From Gigaspora margarita (taxonomy: Eukaryota; Glomeromycota; Glomeromycetes; Diversisporales; Gigasporaceae): DNA of 64,000 nt. Below are positions 33,462-43,831 of this stretch, in pieces (the first letter of the stretch is position 1; every line of letters begins with the position of its first letter). The DNA lies in NCBI GenBank assembly GCA_009809945.1, contig WTPW01000656.1:88416-152415 (forward strand). Reading direction: 5' to 3'. The position numbers and the translations under genes were made by a program. A model generated the notes under the pieces. The model searched no databases, was not told where the DNA came from, and saw nothing but the letters and a program-made list of their open reading frames with translations.

Positions 33462-34931
33462 GATAACTCCTATTTCATTTTCTGATTTTTCGAACTCTCA
33501 CTTATTTACAAAATAATTTAATTCATTATATACAATAACAGTATATGTATTCTGCTCATAGATTTTGTCGATAATTAATCTCATGTGAAACAATTAATCT
33601 TTTCAACAGGCATTCTTTCAAAAAAAAAAAACAACATTGTTCTTAAATTCAACCTTTATAAATATCTTGTAAAAATTTTCCAGCCTTTAAAATTACATGT
33701 GAAGAGATACAGATAAAGCTTAGATAATATAAAAAGATTAGAAAAGTTGCATATATTTTGAAATAATACTAGTAAAAAAGATTTAATATTCTACCAATAA
33801 ATTGACCTAAATTGACCTAAGTTATTCGAAAAATAACTTAAAATCAATGCTTAAAGTAACAAATTGATTATAACTAAATATAAGTCTATATTCACTTATA
33901 AAGTTAAAAATTTCGACCAACTTGAAGTTAGTAAAAAGAGGCTGTGGACAAAAAAATTTTGATTCTATAATTTAATAAAAATTATCTGCCTATGAATCTA
34001 ATTCTTCAATAATTTGTCTCTTTTGCTGTTAAGGTTCCCATATATCCAATTTTTAAATAAAAACATTTAAATTCAATTTAACAAAATTATTTATACATTA
34101 TTCTAATAGTATCTTCTACTATATACACTATATTAAATAAGTTGTAATATGGAATTATCAATGCTTCAAGATTTTATAAACCAATGTTTTCTCAAACCCA
34201 ATAACGACTCGAAAATCATCATTAGTTGATCCTGTAAAATTTTACAGTAATTATAATCTTCTTGTGTCAAATAGCTGATTTACCATAGAGAAAGTTGTTA
34301 AATAAACTTTCAAATACATTGTAAAATAAAAATAGATATTCTTGCAACTCGTATAAAGCAATCTAATGAATAAGTTGATAGCCATCTATTTCGGAATTTT
34401 AGTGATCTTGTTGATTTAAAAAAAGGATTCGGAACATTCTCAAATGCATTAATAGTTAATAAAAGGGTCGAAGTGTGTAGAAAATTAAATTAATCGATCA
34501 AAACACGCATATTATTAAGGTATTGTACACGTAACATATATATACATCAAAAATAAAGTTCATCAATCCGATCAGAAAAATTAAGTCTAACCATTGATAT
34601 AAACATATAGCTACTAAGTAATGTAATTAGTTCTGTAGTTATCATGAAATTGCTCAATTTTTGGTATTGATATTAATCTAATATAATTTTCTAGCAAATA
34701 AAAATATAGTTTCAGCGATTCAATATTTAATTACCTTGAAAAATTGGATAATTATATATGGAGATTAGTAAATTCATAAATAAACAGCGGTTGATATATT
34801 TTAATAATATTTAATATCATAAACCACTTACAATCGATGAATGCTACTTAAACAATATTAATTGAGGCCTTTATTTTGATAATCATAGTAATTACTAGAA
34901 ATTTATTCGTATGAAATAACGTTTATATCTA
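33462..34931. repeat. Segmental duplication, left flank of copy 1
   Basis: Colinear with 40541-41800: GATAACTCCTATTTCATTTT, TAATCTCATGTGAAACAATT, AATAACGACTCGAAAATC, GAAAGTTGTTAAATAAACTT, CGAAGTGTGTAGAAAATTA. Non-coding in both copies. It ends exactly where the kinase exon begins. Confidence 0.8.
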
Positions 34932-35713
34932 TTAAAGACATACTGTAATATTGGATTTAAGCATCCATCATTTTTAAAGTGTTATGGAATATTAAAAGAT
35001 GAATCTTCTGAAGATTATGTTCTTATTTTGGAATATGCAGCAATGAGATCCTTGCGTCAAAATCTTTTCTCTGAGTCACAAATGAATTGGATGGATAAAT
35101 TAACTGTATTACTTCTGATCTTCAGATGATTCATTCTCAAGGACTTATTCATCGAGATTTGCATAGTGGTAATATTCTGCAAGACAATTTACATTAGTGC
35201 CTACGTTGTAGACTTGGGACTTTCAATAACAACCAATAAAACAATAAATGCGGAAAGGCGTGGTATTTATGGTATTTTGCCATATATAGCACCAGAAATT
35301 TTAGATGGAGAACAATATACAACAACATCAGATATTTATTCATTTTGAAAAATTATGTGGGAAATTTTATATGGAAAACCGTAAGTTATAGTCAAGAAAT
35401 TGGAACACAGCTTCTATTCCAAATATGTACGACCAAGAATTATAGAGAACACACCACATTGCTATATAAATTTAATGAAACAATGTTGGGAAAGAGAACC
35501 GATAAAACATCCATCAGCACAAAAAATCATTGGAATTCTTACAAAATGCAAAATAACAAAAATATTTTACCGGAATTGACTAAATCAGGAGAAATATTAA
35601 AAAACCAAAGTATACATATACGATCATATGGTTTTGATGGTTCTGATAGTAGTTATAAAAGCAAATTTATCGGATTTACTGCGTCTTTTTATCAATGTGA
35701 TTTATATTTATGA
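34932..35713 (+). pseudogene. Protein-kinase pseudogene (C-terminal two thirds of the domain)
   Basis: Paralogue of the kinase exon at 44154-44942. Visible pieces: GFKHPSFLKCYGILKDESS, VLILEYAAMRSLRQNLF, catalytic loop LIHRDLHSGNIL (HRD and the loop asparagine are present), VVDLGLS in place of the DFG box, and GILPYIAPEIL (APE). The N-terminal lobe with the glycine-rich loop and its lysine is absent, because the duplication lacks everything equivalent to about 41800-44150. A 10-base deletion after KLTV, an extra base before the DLG box, a stop after DIYSF and a later deletion break the frame. It is probably inactive. The intact HRD makes it a better reference for that residue than its sister copy. 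Confidence 0.8.
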
Positions 35714-36135
35714 TATAATAAATAAATATTATTCTTTATTAATTATAATTTATTTAACAGATAATGATTTGAATAAATTGATTGTTAAAATAAATAAAAA
35801 CAATGCAGAAACAAGGTAAATAAATCTTTCAAATGCACGTATACGATAAATTTTTAATATATTTGAAGCCATAGTTTTTATCCGATCAAATTTTAGCAAA
35901 CAAAGTTTAATTTGTATGTTCTTGAAATTATTAATATATAAAAAAATTATATTTAAGTTGGATATTGTTATAAATAAACCTGTTTATTTCTAAAAATTTA
36001 ATTGCGAATTGATTTAGTTGGTTTACATATTATTGTCAATTTATATAATGGTTTTTTTGGCGTAGAAAATAAAGAACTCGAATCATGAACCAAAATGAAA
36101 TGTTCTGATTTAAATATTTATGTCTAATATCAATA
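35714..36135. repeat. Segmental duplication, right flank of copy 1
   Basis: Colinear with 44943-45420: AGAAACAAGGTAAATAAAT, GAAGCCATAGTTTTTATC, GGCGTAGAAAATAAAGAACT. Resumes at 36916-37060 after the hAT-type insertion and again at about 38030-38460. Confidence 0.7.
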
Positions 36136-36915
36136 TAGTGTTTCGATCCTATTTTAAAAAGGCTATCTGGGATTGAATTCGGATTGCTTCAACAGATTCG
36201 ATTATAATTCGAATTTTTAATTCGGATTAGTAATTCGGATTAATTCGAATTCAATTATAGAAATATTCTTCAAAAGTAGTGTTACGATTAGTGTTTCGAT
36301 CTATTCGGATTGGAACCGGTTTTAAATTAGGCTTCATTCCAAACGTGTGTACGGCATTTTACTTATTTGCGCAAACCGATTTTGTAAATAAACTAAGTGC
36401 GTTAGACAAGGTTAGGGCCTTAATGTTAGAGGCTATCGGGTTAGAATAATGTTTATTATGTAAAATTTCATCATTTTTAATTAGTTTGATTTAAACAAAA
36501 AAATAAAATAAATAAACATAGCTTGAGATTCGAGTTTTGTAATAATTAGAAAAAATTACTTAATTATTTTTATTATTATTACAAAACTCGAATCTCGAGT
36601 TCTGTTTGTTCAGTTTATTTATTTACTCATATTGGGTTATATTATAGGATGAGTATAAGGGTTGTTATCCGTGATACATTTATAGCATCCGAATGTGCAG
36701 TGAACAGCTATTTTTTTAAATGCTTTCGAATAGTTTGGTAGTTATTCGCCAATAATGAAAGCATATATACGTAGGATTATTATCCGGATAATCCTTATCC
36801 TTTATCCGAAATGCATTAGGGATCTATCCGTATTAAATTGACGGATACGGATATCCGCATCTAATCCGAATTATCGGATCAATCCGAATTAGTCGGATTG
36901 CGGATCGAAACACTA
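36136..36915. mobile_element. 780-bp hAT-type element, TSD TATCAATA
   Basis: Ends TAGTGTTTCGATC and GATCGAAACACTA. TATCAATA lies at 36128-36135 and 36916-36923. The sister duplication (near 45415-45425) reads ATCATATCAATATACCGC without the insert, an empty-site control. The subterminal zones are arrays of ATTCGGAT, ATTCGAAT and ATCCGNAT words. A perfect hairpin around GAGATTCGAGTTTTGTAATA sits at 36524-36598. No transposase. Confidence 0.9.
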
Positions 36916-37071
36916 TATCAATATACTGCAATTTAAAATTATAAATTATCAAGCTGACTCGCGACGAAAATATTTAATCCGTGTTCACTATTTTTTGATT
37001 TTAAAAAAAAAGATCTAATGCTAATACATACAATAACTTGATAAAAATGGATATTAAATAAAAAAATTTTG

Positions 37072-37225
37072 ACTTGGTTTTTAAGCTAAATTTTTTCTTC
37101 TTTTCTTGTTCTATATGTCTGTAAAATTTAATTTAAGTTAATTAGTTAAGCTGATTTAGATCGTCAGCTTAAAGTTTATAGTAAATTCATAATTTTTTTT
37201 TATAATTTTTATTAAGATAGCATTT
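37072..37225 (+). repeat. Dispersed repeat R1, partial copy
   Basis: TTTTAAGCTAAATTTTTTC, TTTTCTTGTTCTATATG and AAAGTTTATAGTAAATTCAT blocks in R1 order. Only the right third of the family is present. Confidence 0.6.
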
Positions 37226-37562
37226 TAATTAATTTCAAGTGAAAATATCCTATGACTGTTAAGCACATAAATCAATAGGTCAGAGCTCAATTTTTAATTG
37301 ATAAAAAGAAGTTTTAACTAGAAAGTAGGTTTATTATTGTGATGAAAAAAGGTTAACCCTTTTTTTTGTTATGGGCTTGTTCTGATTGACTAAAATTTTA
37401 TTATCTGAATTCAAATTATAAATATTAGCAAGGATTTGCTTCAATTAATTATAGTATTTATATACTATTTCAGTAGCAGCTAATTTATTAAGAAAATTCT
37501 TAGTTTTTAACTTTAGTGATTATTTATTAGCTAATTGGTCTAAGTATTTAATATTATTATTG

Positions 37563-37733
37563 TCCGGAGCGAAGCGGAGGACTCTAATTGAGGAGTAATA
37601 GACCAGATTTTGTGCGCTATTATTTCCGGTGACGTCATTTATTTATTGCCCAATAAGAAACATTAAATCAACACGGATCAACCCGAAAATAAACAAATAA
37701 CGGATGTTTTCTGAACAGGCTATGGGCTCCGGA
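37563..37733. repeat. Possible MITE with TCCGGAGC ends
   Basis: TCCGGAGCGAAGCGGAGGAC at the left and GCTCCGGA at the right; the 8-bp ends pair. A related GTCC...AGCGAAGGAC stretch occurs at 47629-47650. Target duplication not resolved. Confidence 0.4.
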
Positions 37734-37911
37734 TAAACAATGCCAAGCATTAACCTATTAGCTTCTTATTCACATTAGTCTATATAATTATCATCTGCTA
37801 GAACATTTCTAAATTATGCAGATTAAATATGACTAGATTAGTAAGATATGAGCACTCTATTTTTAATATCTGTTCTAGTATTATATTATTAGAGTTAGCA
37901 TTTTTATATTA

Positions 37912-38024
37912 AGGCCAATTGGATTTATAAAGTCCAATCCAAATTTATTAACCCTTTTAGCCTTATGTCCAATTAGCCATGTCCATTCGGACGTGTCCAA
38001 TTGGACTTGTCCAATAACAACACT
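37912..38024. repeat. TCCAATTGGAC word array
   Basis: Repeated CCAATTGGA, GTCCAATCC, GTCCAATTAG and GTCCAATTGGAC words ending ACAACACT, absent from the sister duplication. It resembles the interior of the hAT-type elements, and GTTAGC lies on both sides, but no inverted ends were found. Confidence 0.45.
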
Positions 38025-38459
38025 GTTAGCTAATGCAACAATAGGTAAAACTATAAATATTTTCTGAATCTATTATGATAGAAAACCTTTGTTAGATATA
38101 CTTTTCTAGTAGTTTCTAAAATGGTTTCATATACAAAACTTTTGATGTAATGCGCAACTATGAGTTATAATCATTTTTTTAAACGTCTCTATTTTATTCG
38201 ATTTCAGATCTTACGATCTGATTAATTGATAATTCTATAGAAAAGATTTGTAAAAGTTGCATATCACACCAAAAATATTGGAAAGAATACTTGTAAATAG
38301 TGACAGCATTGAAAGGATCAATAAAAAAAACTACGGGGAACTTTACTTCTTGAACACTTAGTTTTACTAGTAAAACTTTGGTAATACTGTATCTTGTGAT
38401 CTAGCGATCGTATTTTTTTTCATCGTTTTGTTAATTTTTACGGTCCATCAGATATTGTT

Positions 38460-39713
38460 TCTGTGACTGATTCTGATTGGATAGAATCGGAACTATGGGA
38501 AAATTAGTGAATGCCACATCTGATTGTTATACATATTCTGTGGAGATTCTATAGCATCACACTAGATTGTAAATAAAACAACTTATAAAGTGAATGAAAA
38601 TATAAAGTTATTCGAGATTTATTAATTAATATTTGAGTAAATAAAACAACATTTTATCTCTCTATATTAATTAATGTTTAGATGCTAATTTTTTAAAGCA
38701 AAATTGTTTTTTTAGCCATGGAAATTATTCATTCCGATTAAGGGAACAAATTCAATGACAAACAATAAATTGATATAGAATTTCTGTCAATCCTCATTAA
38801 AGTATTATGCACGCTCTCACTTCTTGATTATTATACAATATAATAGCGTAATTATACATAAATCTTATTACATGGCCTAAATAAACATTGAAAAAAATAT
38901 ATAAAGACGTCTATAATTATTTTCCTAACATCATCGCTAAATCATGTTATATTTTACATTGTCCTCGTTTTAACAATTTGTTCAATACACTCGGACCCTG
39001 ATAATATTAATAAAAGATATAATAGTGATGAAACAAATGTACCGATTTTTGCCAAATTCAATTACCACTAGCAAATTTTTTCATCAGAGCAATTCACATG
39101 ATTTTATTCAAGTACGGTCCTCAGAGAAGTTCCGTCAACAGACCATCTTGCATCAATATTAATGACAAAACCAAATTATTCAACCTAATAAAAATTTTTA
39201 AATTTAAATTCATAAATTTTTAACTCCACAGAATTTGATAAATTTCCTCAATCAATAAGAAGGACGTTATTATGTGATTATACAAAAAAATACAATCACC
39301 ATATTCTTCCGATAAATTTTTATATTGATGATAATGGCAATATAGCTATTAATCAAAATAAATGTAAATGTTTATAAAAGATAATTAATAGCTTTAATAC
39401 AGTAATTTTAATATAAAATTAACTTATTTGTTTGTAGCTTAACAAGATAATTTATTCTATATGTGAGAAAACTTGATTTCATAAGTTTAATTTAATTCTG
39501 ATAAACTAAATTATGTAATGACTGCTTTGTGTAGACTGCAAAGTTATATTCCAGAATTCTATTTCATAATAAAATATGAATGACATTATTTGAATGATTC
39601 AAACCAAATTTCTACCTAATTTCGACCCAATTTCGAATTAAATCAGTAAAATATTTACGTATTTCAAAATCAATGTTCTATAAATTCTATTTATTTTTTA
39701 TTTGTATGTTATG
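38460..39713. other. AT-rich stretch with one possible exon
   Basis: No clear gene. Apart from the exon-like segment at 39231-39377, only AT-rich sequence with short non-persistent frames is seen. Confidence 0.4.
39231..39377 (+). CDS. Possible terminal exon of an unrecognised gene
   Basis: After a plausible acceptor (TTTTTAACTCCACAG), 48 codons run to TAA with ordinary, non-AT-driven composition: EFDKFPQSIRRTLLCDYTKK, then YNHHILPINFYIDDNGNI and a cysteine-containing tail. No family recognised and no convincing upstream exon found. It could be the last exon of a decayed gene. Confidence 0.3.
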   Translation, partial: EFDKFPQSIRRTLLCDYTKKYNHHILPINFYIDDNGNIAINQNKCKCL

Positions 39714-39910
39714 CTTATTTATATTATAATGAATTTTTTTACAATCGTAAAATTTTTTTCGAAATTTTATTATGGCGGAAATCTAATTTAATTGAAATTG
39801 GGACGTACTTATTTTGAAATAAGTGATTCGACAATCTGATCTCATCTTCAATTTGAACGAAAGTTTTATTTATACATAGTATATATTATTTTTTTAAGAA
39901 GCATGATAAT

Positions 39911-40042
39911 AGGGAGTTTCAAAGTAAAATCGGAGAATCGTATTTATTTTTCCGATTTATAATACAACATAGTAAAAATGCTATTGAAAAAAATCATATT
40001 TATTTTCGAAATTCGTCACTAAATTGTTAACTTTGAAACCCC
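39911..40042. mobile_element. ~132-bp MITE with GGGNGTTTCAAAGT ends
   Basis: AGGGAGTTTCAAAGTAAAAT at the left and TTAACTTTGAAACCCC at the right. Copy 1 of the surrounding block reads GCATGATAACATAATGAC without it. Confidence 0.7.
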
Positions 40043-40175
40043 AAATATAATGACTAAAGTTTTATGATTTTAAAAATTTCCTGATTTCTTGAAATGGGAT
40101 CTCTAAACACTCCCATGTCATTTTCCGATTCTAAAATTTTAAAAAATACAAATAAGAGGTTTCAAACATTCATTA

Positions 40176-40483
40176 GGGTGATTCAAAGTTAACTTATTTC
40201 AAAAACAAATAGGCTTTAAAAAGTCCTATTTCTCTTTTGAAATTTTGAAATCAAAAAATGAAATAGGTGTTTACGGAGATGAAATTAGTATCCTTAATAT
40301 AGAAATAAACTTACAAATTAAAATAAATAAAGTTTACGAAGCACTGATTACAAAATAATTCATCACTAATTTAATTGAAATCATAAACCCTGAGCATTAA
40401 GTTGAATCACCCCTATTTAATTGAGCATTAAGTTGAATCACCCCTATTTAATTGAGCATTAAGTTGAATCACCCCTATTTAAT
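40176..40483. mobile_element. MITE with a triplicated right end
   Basis: Left end GGGTGATTCAAAGTT, right end AAGTTGAATCACCCC. The 31-bp right end, starting TGAGCATTAAGTTGAATCAC, occurs three times without change at 40391, 40422 and 40453. The empty site in copy 1 is CTCATTTAATTTCAAATG near 28820. Confidence 0.75.
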
Positions 40484-40540
40484 TTTAACATGTGCCAGTT
40501 ATTTGTTAACTTTGAAATCCCATTATAAAAGTCACATCAT

Positions 40541-41800
40541 TTATTTCCTGATAACTCCTATTTCATTTTCTGATTTCGAAATTTCAAACCAGAAATCGAA
40601 TCGAACACTCACTTATTTTTAAAATAAGTTACTTTGAAACCATTATTATATACAATAACGGTATATATACTGCTCATAGATCTTATCGATTATTAATCTC
40701 ATGCGAAACAATTAATCTTTTCAATCAAAAAAAAAAAAAAAAACTTTATTCTTAAGGGCAACCTTTCTAAAAATTTGTAAAGATTTTTTCAAGTCAACGA
40801 AATTTTATATTCACTCAATCGTCAAAAATTTCGACCAATTTGAAGTTAATTTTGAACCCATATAGTGTATATATAAGACTTACAGTTAAAAGAGGATATG
40901 GGCAAAAAATTTTGCCTCTTTTTACTGTTTAGTTCCCATATATTCAATTTTAAATAAACCATTTAAATTCAATTTAACAAAGTTATTTATACATTTTTCT
41001 AATAATATTTTTTACTATATACACTATATTAAATAAGTTGCAATATGGAGTATCAATGATTCAAGATTTTATAAACCAATGTTTCTTTGGCCCAATAACG
41101 ACTCGAAAATCGTCATTAGTAGATCCTAAAACTTTACAATAATCATAATTTTCTCGTGTCAATTAGCTGATTTGCCATCGAGAAAGTTGTTAAATAAACT
41201 TTCAAATACTTGCAAGGTAAAAATGGACATTCTTGCAATTCGTATATAAAGTAATCTAATGAACAAATTGATAGCTATCTGTTTTGGAATTTAAGTGCAT
41301 TTGTCGATTTAAAGAACGGATTCGGAATATTCTCAAATGCATTAATTAAAGAGTTGAAGTGTGTAGAAAATTAGTCGATCAAAACGCATATTATTAAGGT
41401 ATACGTAATATATAGTTTATACGTCGTTTACTGATCAGAAAATTTAGTCTAAATCATTTTTGGTATAATCTTATAACTACTAGTGTAATTAGTTCTTTAA
41501 TTATTACCATGCAATTTTTCAATTTATGATAATGACACTACTCTAGTGTTATTTACTAATAATTTTCAAGCAAGTGAAAGAATTAATTTCAGCGATACAA
41601 TAATAATTTTATATGGAAATTAGTAAAATAAATAAATAAACAACGGGTTGATCTAGTTTAATATCATTTAGTATCATAACCCACTTAAAAACGATAAATG
41701 CTGCTTAAACAATAATTAATTGAGGTATTTAATTTAATCTATCGTAGCAATTACTAGCAATTTATTCATATGATATAACGTTATATGAATAGCTAAATTA
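40541..41800. repeat. Segmental duplication, left flank of copy 2
   Basis: Colinear with 33462-34931. The two part company at about 41790, where this copy continues into the Sel1-kinase gene. Confidence 0.75.
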
Positions 41801-41950
41801 CGCCATAATTTTTATGCACTATTAAGATCATTAGAAAATCACATCCAGGAGATGCTATAAACTAACCAGATTACCATTGATATACTTTAAATTTCGCACA
41901 TTCCCAATTGTATGAATGACATTGCCGAAAATAACTATTTTATTTATTAG

Positions 41951-42082
41951 GAAAAAAAAGCAACAAATGTTTTAATAAAGGAAAATCAGAATGATTCCAA
42001 AACTGAGTATTTTAGCAGTATTGAATCCTCTACCGTGTTTCTTTTATCAAAATTTGTATTTGATATCTTTATATGTAAATAA
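41951..42082 (+). CDS. Possible exon upstream of the Sel1 region
   Basis: A 43-codon frame preceded by the acceptor TATTTTATTTATTAG: EKKATNVLIKENQNDSKTEY, then FSSIESSTVFLLSKFVFDIF, to TAA. Composition is like a real linker. It may be an exon of the Sel1-kinase gene or its relic; no direct link is visible. Confidence 0.3.
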   Translation, partial: EKKATNVLIKENQNDSKTEYFSSIESSTVFLLSKFVFDIFICK

Positions 42083-42124
42083 AATCTCTGGGTTATGAAT
42101 TCCTTATAACATTCGTGTATACAG

Positions 42125-42320
42125 TTTACTGCATTTCGATTTTTACAGCACAATCCCCACAATTCCTGGTCAGATTAAGGACGGCATTTACCCTAGAGCT
42201 AGTAGGTTCTATAGCAAAGTTATCTGCTGGCACTTTTCACTTAATGAATGGCTACGATTTTTTAGTGATCCTAGGCAAAATCGGTATTCCGACCAGGAAT
42301 TTTGTTGGTTTTGTGCGACA
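42125..42320. repeat. Repeat-derived segment upstream of the Sel1 array
   Basis: AGTAGGTTCTATAGCAAAGT and CACTTAATGAATGG match the core of the MITE at 4524-4762 and of 18527-18815. Outer parts CACAATTCCTGGTCAG and the complement of AAAATTCCTGGTCGGA pair as imperfect ends. The frame starting at 42115 therefore owes its first 100 codons to this repeat and is unlikely to be the true protein start. Confidence 0.6.
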
Positions 42321-42414
42321 ATGTACAGTACATAATGGGTTATGTGCTACTCAAAAAAAATATTTAAAATGCAGATTCGTATTTTTGCTTTTTTTCGCCT
42401 TCAATATCAAACAA

Positions 42415-43691
42415 ATGGAAAATAAAAACTCAACTGTAATAAATGAACTTGGATACAATTATCAATATGGGATAGGGGTTGAAAAGGATGAACATAAAGC
42501 ATTCATTCATTATCAAAAATCTGCCGAGATGGGAAATGCTGATGGAATGTATAATCCTGCAGCCTGTTATTTTTATGGAATAGGAATTGAAAAGGATGAA
42601 CATAAGGCATTCATTCATTGTCAAGAATCTACCGAGATGGGAAATGCTACTGCAATAAATGATCTTGGATATTTTTATCATTATGGAATAGGAATTGAAA
42701 AGGATGAACATAAGGCATTCATTCATTATCAAAAATCTGCCGAGATGGGAAATGCTGATGGAATATATAATCTTATTCAATTCTGATCACTGGATTAGAA
42801 CTTATTAAAGTAAATAGATTTTGATATTTTTAGCAAATTAGGTTGCAGACTGTTATTTTTATGGAATAGGAATTGAAAAGAATGAACATAAGGCATTCGT
42901 TCATTATCAAAAATCTGCCGAGATGGGAAATGCTACTGCAATAAATGATCTTGGATATTGTTATGATAATGGAATAGGAATTGAAAAGGATGAACATAAG
43001 GCATTCATTCATTATCAAAAATCTGCCGAGATGGGAAATGCTGGTGCAATATATAACCTTGGAAGTTGTTATGAAAATGGAATAGGAATTGAAAAGGATG
43101 AATATAAGGCATACATTCATTATCAAAAATCTGCCGAGATGGGAAATGCTACTGCAATAAATAACCTTGGAGCCTGTTATCGAGATGGAATAGGAATTGA
43201 AAAGGATGAAAATAAAGCATTCATTCATTTTCAAAAATCTGCCGAGATGGGAAATGCTGCTGCAATAAGTAGTCTTGGATATTGAATAGGAATTGAAAAG
43301 GATGAATATAAGGCATTCATTCATTATCAAAAATCTGCCGAGATGGGAAATGCTAATGCAATATATAACCTTGGAACCTGTTATCGAGATGGAATAGGAA
43401 TTGAAAAGGATTATTATAAGGCATTCAATTATTATCAAAAATCTGCAGAAATGGGATTTGATGGTGAAATATTTCAAGTTGGTTATTGTTATCAGCATGG
43501 AGATGGGATTGAAAAGGATGAACATAAGGCATTCATGTATTATCAAAAATCCGCCGAGATGAGGCTTATTACCGGAATATTTCAAGTTGGTTATTGTTAT
43601 CGAAATGGAATTGGAACATCAAGAGATTTACAAAAGGCTAATTATTGGTATCAAATGCAAATAATCTATTTATTTTCATGTTTTTTTTATC
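42415..43691 (+). pseudogene. Sel1-repeat region of a Sel1-kinase gene
   Basis: About eleven Sel1-like repeats (36 residues, 108 bp) of the type GYCYDNGIGIEKDEHKAF, then IHYQKSAEMGNA. Sel1 repeats form helix-turn-helix solenoids that bind other proteins. ATG 42415 (MENKNSTVINELGYNY) is the likeliest start. Units are nearly identical in DNA sequence. Two breaks: a 71-bp foreign slice at 42772-42842 that brings a stop, and a lost dozen bases at 43282-43284 that leaves TGA. The last unit (GIGTSRDLQKANYWYQM) is followed by a GT donor at 43692 in phase with the kinase exon at 43832, so repeats and kinase can belong to one transcript. Repeats lie N-terminal to the kinase. Confidence 0.8.
42772..42842 (+). 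repeat. 71-bp slice of a MITE inside the Sel1 array
   Basis: TTATTCAATTCTGATCACT to TTTTTAGCAAATTAGGT aligns with 14298-14370, the inside of the MITE at 14126-14424, at roughly four fifths identity. No MITE end accompanies it. It replaces the end of one Sel1 unit and the start of the next. Confidence 0.75.
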
Positions 43692-43831
43692 GTAACTATA
43701 ATTATTTACAATATAATTTTTTTAATGATATCAGGGGAAATATAATGTTGGGTAATTTAAAATAACAATAATAATTATTACATTTATATTTGAGATACAT
43801 AATTTAAATTTACTAATTAACTTTTTTTTAG

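Larger units (their letters stand above)
39714..40540 (+). repeat. Duplicated block, copy 2 of 28491-28870
   Basis: Same block order as copy 1 with two insertions (39911-40042 and 40176-40483) that copy 1 lacks. Confidence 0.7.

Noticed and set aside
42430-43585. Stop-free minus-strand frames of 116 and 251 codons
   Set aside because: They mirror the plus-strand Sel1 repeats with the same 108-bp period; the plus strand has the recognisable domain.
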